Shown here in pieces: positions 48,901-60,900 of a DNA stretch of 64,000 nucleotides. The first letter of the stretch is position 1; every line of letters starts with the position of its first letter. Origin of the DNA: Mytilus galloprovincialis (taxonomy: Eukaryota; Mollusca; Bivalvia; Mytilida; Mytilidae); assembly GCF_965363235.1 (NCBI RefSeq), contig NC_134838.1, positions 7,011,001 to 7,075,000 on the forward strand, written 5' to 3'. The position numbers and the translations under genes were made by a program. The notes beneath the pieces were generated by a model that did no database searches, had not been told where the DNA came from, and saw only the letters and a list, made by a program, of their open reading frames with translations.

Positions 48901-51900
48901 TAATATTTCAAATATAAAGTTAAAAATTTACTTTGAAAGGGTGTGTTTATATAATAAAATAAAAAAGTAAAAGTAGCTTATTCATACCTGGATCAATCAT
49001 CTGACTATCTATCTCTGGACCAGCTTTAAACTCTCTGTACTTCAGACCTACCTGGATCAATCATCTGACTATCTATCTCTGGACCAGCTTTAAACTCTCT
49101 GTACTTCAGACCTACCTGGATCAATCATCTGACTATCTATCTCTGGACCAGCTTTAAACTCTCTGTACTTCAGACCTACCTGGATCAATCATCTGACTAT
49201 CTATCTCTGGACCAGCTTTAAACTCTCTGTACTTCAGACCTACCTGGATCATTCATCTGACTATCTATCTCTGGACCAGCTTTAAACTCTCTGTACTTCA
49301 GACTTACCTGGATCAATCATCTGACTATCTATCTATGGACCAGCTTTAAACTCTCTGTACTTCAGACCTACCTGGATCAATCATCTGACTATCTATCTCT
49401 GGACCAGCTTTAAACTCTCTGTACTTCAGACTTACCTGGATCAATCATCTGACTATCTATCTCTGGACCAGCTTTAAACTCTCTGTACTTCAGACCTACC
49501 TGGATCAATCATCTGACTATCTATCTCTGGACCAGCTTTAAACTCTCTGTACTTCAGACTTACCTGGATCAATCATCTGACTATCTATCTCTGGACCAGC
49601 TTTAAACTCTCTGAGCTTCAGACTTACCTGGATCAATCATCTGACTATCTATCTCTAGACCATATTTAAACTCTCTGTACTTCAGACCTACCTGGATCAA
49701 TCATCTGAATATCTATCTCTGGACCAGCTTTAAACTCTCTGTACTTCAGACCTACCTGGATCAATCATCTGACTATCTATCTTTGGACCAGCTTTAAACT
49801 CTCTGTGCTTCAGACCTACCTGGATCAATCATCTGAATATCTATCTCTGGACCAGCTTTAAACTCTCTGTACTTCAGACCTACCTGGATCAATCATCTGA
49901 CTATCTATCTCTGGACCAGCTTTAAACTCTCTGTACTTCAGACTTACCTGGATCAATCATCTGACTATCTATCTCTGGACCAGCTTTAAACTCTCTGTAC
50001 TTCAGACTTACCTGGATCAATCATCTGACTATCTATCTCTGGACCAGCTTTAAACTCTCTGTACTTCAGACTTACCTGGATCAATCATCTGACTATCTAT
50101 CTTTGGACCAGCTTTAAACTCTCTGTGCTTCAGACCTACCTGGATCAATCATCTGAATATCTATCTCTGGACCAGCTTTAAACTCTCTGTACTTCAGACT
50201 TACCTGGATCAATCATCTGACTATCTATCTCTGGACCAGCTTTAAACTCTCTGTACTTCAGACCTTCAGCGTGTCTTTGTAATGCTTCTTGCATCACATC
50301 ACATAATGGCTGATCCTGCAAAACAGTACAAATTTAGTGGAGTCACACTTAACAATAAACAGTTTAGATTTTACTGAAGTTTTATTATACTGTTCAATAG
50401 AAACATGAGATCTTATAACCAGAACCTTTAACTAGTTTAAACATATTTTATTGTTCAAAAGGACAAAAGTTTTGGACATAAATTTTTCAACTTAGTAATG
50501 TCTTCTACAATACATACATAAATATGAGTGGACATTAAAGGTATATCTGACATTAACAACAACAAAAATTTAACGTAAAAACTAAGTCCCCAACTCCCTG
50601 TTTAATTAATCTGTGACAGCCGCTACTGCAAATATAAATTTAGGCAAAAACAATTAACCAAGAAGCATGATTTCATAACTTACAAAACAGCCTGGTTCTT
50701 GAACTTCTGGACTATCTGAAGGATATAATCTGTGTACTATATCATGTAAAATACTTGTACCATCTGGGACAATTTGGCAGTAGTCTTGTATTGCCTGCAG
50801 CCACCACCAAACAGCATCACGACAGTTAAAACGAGCTCCTTTTCCCTCGTTCAATAAATTAGGTATAAGACCATGACGTAAACATCCACCATATGCTAGT
50901 ATTATAAACCTACAAAATAAATCATTTATTAGAACAAAAATGACTCAATAGTCACATAAACTTGAAGCTCTCAAGAGCCTATGTCGCTCACCTGACTATA
51001 CTTGGGTTTTTGAAATCATATAAAAAAAGATAACAAAGCACCAACACTTCATCAGCACCTCATAAGGAGCATTTATGACATTTAAAGTTTCATTCCAAGC
51101 AGTAGTTCTCTAAGAGAAGACATATGTATGCATTTTCCATAATGTCCAATGTTTAAACTATTTCCCCCAATGTTGGCCATCTTAGATGATGGTTCAGCTT
51201 CAAAGTATCAACACATGGCCAGCATGTCATAAGGACCATTCATGCTAGGTTTGGTTTCATTCCATTCAGTGGTTCTCTAAAAGAAGTCATTTGTATGCAT
51301 TTCCCATAGGGTCCTATGTTAAACTAATTCCCCCGCTGGCCGACATCTTGGATGATGGATCGGCGACAAAGTAACAACACTTGATCAGCATCTCAAAAGG
51401 ACCATTCACCCTAGGTTTGGTTTCATTCCATTCAGTGGTTCTCTAAAAGAAGACATTTGTATGTATCTCCCATAGGGTCTTATCTTAAACTAAGTCCTCT
51501 GCTGGCAGCCATCTTGGATGATGGATCGGATAAAAAGTAACAACACTTGGTCAGCACCTCATAAGAAACATTTATGCTATGTTTGGTTTCATTTCATTCA
51601 GTGGTTCTCTAAAAGCAGTCTGCATGGTTAGCCACTAGTCCGATGCCCCAGACTAGTAAAATTTCATTCTGACTAGTAAGTTTTTGCAAAACTTTGTTTG
51701 GACCAATAAAAAAAATGTCAGGATATTGGTCTTCGGACTAGTAGTTGAAAAAATTTTTGGTGCAGACTGTAAAAGAAGACATTTGTATGTATTTCCCATA
51801 TGGTCCTATGTAAAACTTAGTCCCCCGCTGGTGTCCATCTTGGATGATGGATTAACTTCAAAGTAATAAAACTTGGTCAGCACCTAATGTGGAACATTCA

Positions 51901-54900
51901 TGTTATGTTTGGTTTCATTCCATTCAGTGGTTCTCTGCAAGAAGACATTTGTATGTATTTCCAATAGGGTCCTATGTTAAACTAAGTCCTCCCCTGGCGG
52001 CCATCTTGGATGATGGATCAGCAACAAAGTAACAACACTTGGTCAGCACCTTATAAGGAACATTCATGCCATGTTTGGTTCTATTCCATTTAGTGGTTCT
52101 CTAGAAGAAGTTCAAAATGTCAAAAGTTAACGTCGGAGGACGACGGACGCCAAGTGATGAGAATAGCTCACTTAAGGGCCAGGTGAGCTAAAAACATAAT
52201 TGAATTCATTATAAATTAAACCTACATTAAACATTTTATAACCTAGTCATATGTAGATGGCTGCTAAAACAAGACAATACAGATTAAATATTAAAGGATA
52301 AAAAAGACATAAAGTATTTTATTGGACATGCTGGACAAGAAAATATTTTACAGTGAGTTGACTATGGGTGTTACTGTAAAACTTTACCTATAGCTCAACC
52401 TGTTTTTAAAATTGACAATACAATAGGGACATTTAAATTGACCAGTTGGTATTGTTAGATTTAAATCTACCTTGATTCTACCTGTAGTTTTTTATTTACC
52501 AGTTCCAACCTTACAGCATGCTTTTTTCATGAATTTTTCTTTACCTAAGATTTTTCTTTTTGATAGGGAAGAAAAAAGTTTTGGTTTTCATTGTTTTAAA
52601 TCCCCAATATATATGATTTATCTATATTTTACCTAAAACTCTAAATCAGTAAAAGATTTGATAAATATTTCTGTGTGATTTAAAAAAAAAAATCACTTTT
52701 CAAGTTTTTCGTTTGAGAATCCTTAAACAAGTAAAAGCAAATAAACATTGCAATTACAATCTTTTTATTATTGAAATGAGTGTATTCCTAGAAGTAATTG
52801 GTCATACAATTGCCAAAGAAACAATATTCAGAAGGAAATAGAGAGATTTTAATTTTACTGTCATTTAAAATATTAGGAGTGATCAAGTCAAACAAGAATG
52901 TCTATATGTTATTTTCTTGCAGTGTATTTAAAATTGCATGGCCTAAAACTCACTACACTTCATCTTAATGTTTACATAGCCAGATACTAGCAGTGTTTAA
53001 TACCCCGAATAATCCAGTCGTAATATTTCACTCACTTTAATGGCTACATTATTTCATTTGTATTGTTGAAAAAAACCTTCTTTTTTTATCTTTCTTTGGC
53101 CTTTTCTAATTGGAGATAACTCAATATAATTTGCTTTTGCTCTTTTGGAAATCTTAATAAATATATTATTTCAATAGGTTGATGAATACTTATTGACATG
53201 TTCCCTGTACAAATTGTTTATGCATATTGAAATCGGCGCGGGACGTTTGCGCTTTTTCATAGGACATTTGCGCTTATTTTTTTGGACACTTGCGCTTCAA
53301 ATCATAGGACATTTGCGCTTTTTAAAAAAGGACATTTGCGCTGTTAACATAGGACATTTGCCCTTTTGCAATATTGGATTTTTATGACTATCATATCTTC
53401 CTCTTTAATACTGGCAGAATAATATTTTTTCTTTATGGTTAAAGGTTTAAAAAAATCATTTAATAGCACATTTCATAGCACATTCATTTCATAGCACATT
53501 GATATGTGTTTAAAAGTCTATATACACTGAGCTAACGGTAAACATTCTAAAGACCAAAAACACGTACAGTCATCACAGGTCAGTTTTCGCTTGATATATG
53601 AAGACCAAGGATTGGACAAATTTAGCTCTGTTTATCTGTTCAGACTGGCATTTCGCACACATTTCAAATATATATTCAATATTCTCTTTCCCAATTCTTG
53701 ACAGGGGTGCCTGTTCATCAATATAACGAATCTAATGTGATTCACATACTGTTGTTCAATGATGCTCTTTAAAAAGATAAAAATATCAGGATGAGTCGAG
53801 TAGAACTGTTCATTATAATGTACAGGGAATGATTCTGGACCATTTGTCGTACTAATGCCAAATATAAGTTAAATTTATTTACGCAATAATTACTTCTCTT
53901 TAAAATTACAGATAGACGACAATAGGTGCAAAAGCGCAAATGTCCGGTCAATTTAATACTGGTGAATCAAAATTTAAAGCGCAAATGTCCATAGTATTTG
54001 AAGCGCAAATGTCGTATCGTTTTACAGGTAAAAAAGCGCAAACGTCCTGTGCCCATTGAAATATCAAAATCATAGTTGAATAAACAATTTTATTTATTTA
54101 TTGACACTGATATTTGACATCTCATCCAGAATTCCAAAGATTTTAAATAATTCCCAATTTTATTCATTTTTCACAGAATCTTTACATAATTCAGAATCTT
54201 GTAATTTTTTTTTGTCATTTCCATTACTATATTCCAAATAGTTATCCTCACTTTACAAATATTTTGTTAAATATTATTCATATGGTTGCTATATCACTTG
54301 ATTATAATATATCCAAAGTGTACATTTTTATTTCATTTCCTATGATGAATTTCCAAATTAAACAATATTTGATCCAGAATTTTATAATGACTATTTCCAA
54401 TTTCACATTCACTTAAAACATATATCCTCATGTTAGGAATATTTTAGAATATTTTACTTTCATTTTTCACTTTATCACTAGATTAAGACTATATATATCC
54501 ACTGCATTAATTCAACTTTTATTTCATTTCCAAGATCCCATTTAAATGGTGAATTATCTTAAGTTTGTAATAGATCCCAAAATTAATAATGAATGTTTTT
54601 AAAATCACATTTAAAGCCACAGAAACATGTTGGATGAACTCACACTATATCTCCTACTTGAATTCCAGTTTTGAATTTTTTTAATCTTTAACATAACTAA
54701 ATCCCATCTTATGAAAATTGAATTTCCTTGTGTGAACACAGCATTTTATGCACTAATGTCCTACTAATATAATAGTAGATTTCAAAGAAAAAACACTGCA
54801 AGGTATACTCCAAAGTTATTTCGAATGAATTATTTCTCCTTGATCCCTTCCTGGCAATAAATTCTTGAATAAAACAAATCACATTTTAAGAAGCAAAATT

Positions 54901-57900
54901 ACTATAAAAAGTCTGAGAAGTGAATTTAAATCAAATAAATCCAATGTATGCACAATGATACCAATAGATTTCAAACATTGCAAATAATTAATAATCCAAA
55001 ATGGAAATCTTGAAGGGTCATGAGAAGAAATGAACAACATATGCATCTGAAAATTTAAACTGTAAACACCTGAACAGCTATTTCTTGTTTCACTGGCAGC
55101 TGGACAATATTATGTATAAGGGTTCGAATTTTAAAGAAAGATTTAGCATGTAAAAGCAGTTTAAATTTTCAAACATATTAACTCGTAGTTAATTTAATCT
55201 TTTACTGATTTGGAAATTTAGGTAAAAATTAGATAATTCATATATCAGGGATTTAAAACAATGTAAACCAAAACTATTTTCTTCCCTATCAATTTTTGAA
55301 TAGAATAATCCTAGGTAAAGAAAAACTTCATGAAAAAAGCATGCTGTAAGGTTGGAACTGGTAAATAAAAAACTACAGGTAGAATCAAGGTAGATTTAAA
55401 TCTAACAATACCAACTGGTCAATTTAAATGTCCCTATTGTATTGTCAATTTAAAAAACAGGTTGCGCTATAGATAAAGTTTTACAGTAACCTCATAGTCA
55501 ACTCACTGTAATAAAAGCTTCAATTGATATGCAGTAAAGAGATATGGTAAATGCCTTTGCCAAATTAGACCTATAACAGTCAATTACTAACTGTTGCCAA
55601 TGGTGATAAGTTATTACAACCACCCACCAAAAGAAATACCAGTGATAGAAATGTATTCCTTCCCAAATTAACATACCTGGATTCTTGATATCTACCAGTT
55701 ACCAGTAATAATCCTCTCAATGAAATAAATGTATCCCTTCCCCAATTAACTTACCTGGCTTCCTGATATCTACCAGTTACCAGTAATAATCCTCTAAATG
55801 ATATAAATGTATCCCTTCCCCAATTAACTTACCTGGCTTCCTGATATCTACCAGTTACCAGTAATAATCCTCTCAATGAAATAAATGTATCCCTTCCTCA
55901 ATTAACTTACCTGGCTTCCTGATATCTACCAGTTACCAGTAATAATCCTCTCAATGAAATAAATGAATCCCTTCCCCAATTAACTTACCTGGCTTCCTGA
56001 TATCTACCAGTTACCAGTAATAATCCTCTCAATGAAATAAATGTACCCCTTCCCCAATTAACTTACCTGGCTTCCTGATATCTACCAGTTACCAGTAATA
56101 ATCCTCTCAATGAAATGAATGTGTCCCTTCCCCAATTAACTTACCTGGCTTCCTGATATCTACCAGTTACCAGTAATAATCCTCTCAATGAAATGAATGT
56201 GTCCCTTCCCCAATTAACTTACCTGGCTTCCTGATATCTAACAGTTACCAGTAATAATCCTCTCAATGAAATAAATGTATCCCTTCCCCAATTAACTTAC
56301 CTGGCTTCCTGATATCTACCAGTTACCAGTAATAATCCTCTCAATGAAATAAACGTATCCCTTCCCCAATTAACTTACCTGGCTTCCTGATATCTACCAG
56401 TTACCAGTAATAATCCTCTCAATGATATAAATGTATCCCTTCCCCAATTAACTTACCTGGCTTCCTGATATCTACCAGTTACCAGTAATAATCCTCTCAA
56501 TGAAATAAATGTGTCTCTTCCCCAATTAACTTACCTGGCTTCCTGATATCTACCAGTTACCAGTAATAATCCTCTCAATGAAATGAATGTATCCCTTCCC
56601 CAATTAACTTACCTGGCTTCCTGGTATCTACCAGTTACCAGTAATAATCCTCTCAATGAAATGAATGTATCCCTTCCCCAATTAACTAACCTGGCTTCCT
56701 GATATCTACCAGTTACCAGTAATAATCCTCTCAATGAAATAAATGTATCCCTTCCCCAATTAACTTACCTGGCTTCCTGGCATCTACCAGTTACCAGTAA
56801 TAATCCTCTCAATGAAATGAATGTATCCCTTCCCCAATTAACTAACCTGGCTTCCTGATATCTACCAGTTACCAGTAATAATCCTCTCAATGAAATAAAT
56901 GTATCCCTTCCCCAATTAACTTACCTGGCTTCCTGGCATCTACCAGTTACCAGTAATAATCCTCTCAATGAAATAAACGTATCCCTTCCCCAATTAACTT
57001 ACCTGGCTTCCTGATATCTACCAGTTACCAGTAATAATCCTCTCAATGAAAAAAATGTATCCCTTCCCCAATTAACTTACCTTGCTTCCTGATATCTACC
57101 AGTTACCAGTAATAATCCTCTCAATGAAATGAATGTATCCCTTCCCCAATTAACTTACCTGGCTTCCTGATATCTACCAGTTACCAGTAATAATCCTCTC
57201 AATGAAATAAACGTATCCCTTCCCCAATTAACATACCTGGCTTCCTGATATCTACCAGTTACCAGTAATAATCCTCTCAATGAAATAAATGTGTCTCTTC
57301 CCCAATTAACTAACCTGGCTTCCTGATATCTACCTATAGATGATAGTTCAGGCAACGATATTACAACAACTGTTCAGCCATTACATTTAATATACAAGTA
57401 CGTATTTCCGCCCAAGGCGACGTCACTGACAATACGACGTCGACAATAGACATGTACAATAGTTGGAACGTTATGTTCCCGCGATAATCTCAACACTACC
57501 AGTTACCAGTAATAATCCTCTCAATGAAATAAATGTATCCCTTCCCCAATTAACTTACCTGGCTTCCTGATATCTACCAGTTACCAGTAATAATCCTCTC
57601 AATGAAATGAATGTATCCCTTCCCCAATTAACTTACCTGGCTTCCTGATATCTACCAGTTACCAGTAATAATCCTCTCAATGAAATGAATGTATCCCTTC
57701 CCCAATTAACTTACCTGGATTCCTGATATCTACCAGTTACCAGTAATAATCCTCTCAATGAAATAAATGTATCCCTTCCCCAATTAACTTACCTGGCTTC
57801 CTGATATCTACCAGTTACCAGTAATAATCCTCTCAATGAAATAAATGTATCCCTCCCCCAAATAACTTACCTGGCTTCCTGATATCTACCAGTTACCAGT

Positions 57901-60900
57901 AATAATCCTCTCAATGAAATGAATGTATCCCTTCCCCAATTAACTTACCTGGCTTCCTGATATCTACCAGTTACCAGTAATAATCCTCTCAATGAAATGA
58001 ATGTATCCCTTCCCCAATTAACTTACCTGGATTCCTGATATCTACCAGTTACCAGTAATAATCCTCTCAATGAAATAAATGTATCCCTCCCCCAAATAAC
58101 TTACCTGGCTTCCTGATATCTACCAGTTACCAGTAATAATCCTCTCAATGAAATAAATGTATCCCTTCCCCCAATTAACTTACCTGGCTTCCTGATATCT
58201 ACCAGTTACCATTTATAATCCTCTCAATGATATAAATGTATCCCTTCCCCAATTAACTTACCTGGCTTCCTGATATCTACCAGTTACCAGTAATAATCCT
58301 CTCAATGATATAAATGTATCCCTTCCCCAATTAACTTACCTGGCTTCCTGATATCTACCAGTTACCAGTAATAATCCTCTCAATGATATAAATGTATCCC
58401 TTCCCCAATTAACTTACCTGGCTTCCTGATATCTACCAGTTACCAGTAATAATCCTCTCAATGAAATAAATGTATCCCTTCCCCAATTAACTTACCTGGC
58501 TTCCTGATATCTACCAGTTACCAGTAATAATCCTCTCAATGAAATAAATGTATCCCTTCCCCAATTAACTTACCTGGCTTCCTGATATCTACCAGTTACC
58601 AGTAATAATCCTCTCAATGAAATAAATGTATCCCTTCCCCAATTAACTTACCTGGCTTCCTGATATCTACCAGTTACCAGTAATAATCCTCTCAATGAAA
58701 TAAATGTATCCCTTCTCCAATTAACTTACCTGGCTTCCTGATATCTACCAGTTACCAGTAATAATCCTCTCAATGAAATGAATGTGTCCCTTCCCCAATT
58801 AACTTACCTGGCTTCCTGATATCTACCAGTTACCAGTAATAATCCTCTCAATGAAATAAATGTATCCCTTCCCCAATTAACTTACCTGGCTTCCTGATAT
58901 CTACCAGTTACCAGTAATAATCCTCTCAATGAAATGAATGTATCCCTTCCCCAATTAACTTACCTGGCTTCCTGATATCTACCAGTTACCAGTAATAATC
59001 CTCTCAATGAAATAAATGTATCCCTTCCCCAATTTCTCATATATCCAGCACCAAAGTGAGAAAAGCCTAAAACAGAAAAAGTCTTCCGTAGAGAATACAA
59101 AGCTTTTATGTTTGTCAAGATACTACAAGATAAGCACAAGTTACTTATAGATTACCTACAGCTTAGTATACAAGAGAGTTACTTGGCTACAATCTCATTT
59201 AAGGGGGATAGATTGTTCTCAAGTCTGAAGATCTAAGATAATCTGTTTACTCATATTTTCCTAGAGATTTTCCTAGGCTAGGTCAATGATTTTGGCTTAT
59301 GACATCATAGTGATCTCACTCTACATGACTATGAGAAAAAAAATTCGCAGTGGAGAAGCATAATATGGAAAATTACCACAAAAAATAATTAACTCAGAAT
59401 TTGAAAAAAAGGGAATAAATGTTTTTATCTATGGGTGTGTATTGTGGTAGTTAAATTTTATCATCAATAGGTACTTAAGACTTTAAAAATATGTCATGAT
59501 AATCAATAAAATAAAATACAAACATGACAGTCACACATACCAGCTGCTAACGATAATGTGGCCTCTTTGTCATCTTCATCTACAGGTGGTTTAGGTAGTG
59601 ATAAGTTAGGGGACAAGGGAGGCAACTTAGATGTCTTTACAAAGCCACAAAATTGAACAGCTCCCATTGCCAATATCTTAAGAAAAGTGGATCCATCTTT
59701 AATAAAACTAAAATAAAGCAAGTAATAATTATCAATAAAGAAAAGTATTTTTGTCACCATTTGAAGTACATGTTCACTTATTTTCAATTTATACCACTAC
59801 CCTCTTAGCCATGCTGTGTAAAAAGCATAGCAGAAGTTATTAAAAATACATATCTCTTAATCAAAGAAAAGTATACTGCTAGAAAACCATAAATTATGAA
59901 TATTTTATGCTATCAGGTATAATTATTCACAAACTTATAAGGAAATATTGGTGAATAGACAAATTTGACTAAACATGACAACATTTTTTATTTGAGGGAC
60001 TTTTATTATAAAAAATCTTTATTTTAAAATAAGATCATCATATTTGAAGAATCTGCACTGTCAATTTGGAATCCTATGATCTTATGATCTATATAAAAGC
60101 AAAGGCACTTACTCCGACATCTGTTCTACAACCCTGCTACGAAGCACAATGAAGGATCCCATTATAATAGTGTCAAAGTAACATGGAACCAGAGACCTTG
60201 GCACATTGTACAGATGTTTAAATACATCATCAAACCACTGTCCTAGCTGTAAATAAAAAAAAGTGAATCTTTCAAGTCAATTTCTAATAAAAACTATAAA
60301 GTAGTCAACTTTACTTAATTGCTACATTTTCTCTTATTTAAATTAATTTCTTTTTCATTTAATGTTAGAAAATTCAGTTAAGATTTGCATTTTCACAGAT
60401 AAATCATTAGACATAAAAAGTACAAATTTGTACAACTTTATCCCCTCAACTACAACAGTAATCCCCTATTGATAGTAAATACAACAAGTGAAACTATGAG
60501 CTACTGCTCACTGATAATTTCCCAGCTGCAAGCGGATAATTTGAATAGTGTAAAATGATACAAGTGTTCGGTAAACAGGAAGTTGTTTGAGTGATGAATC
60601 TGAAAATGCATTAAACGGTATAACTGACTCCTATAAACCCTGAAACCAAATTTCAGAAATCCTTGTTATGTAGTTCCTAAAAAAGATGCAGCAAAAAATA
60701 TTCATTGGACAGAAGGACAGACTGACAGACTGATGGACGGACAGACAAAGTTAAAACAGTATACCCTCTCCTTTTTAAAGTGGGGGTATAAAAGTTAAAA
60801 CAGTATACCCCCTCTTTTTCAAAGTGGCGGTATAAAAATCTGTGTAAACCCTTGAATTTTAAGGTTTGAACATTTAACCAATGACATTTCATTATGAGGA

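Noticed and set aside
48985..50266. CRISPR-like regular repeat array
   Set aside because: There are no unique spacers; the whole 64-bp unit repeats, it overlaps an AGL exon, and the genome is eukaryotic.
57155..57355. 66-codon open frame repeating an AGL segment
   Set aside because: It is read-through of array copies whose donor variants lack the usual TAA; not a separate gene.
59503..59787. 94-codon minus-strand frame as a separate gene
   Set aside because: Its core is AGL exon 59541-59707; the extra codons are intron.
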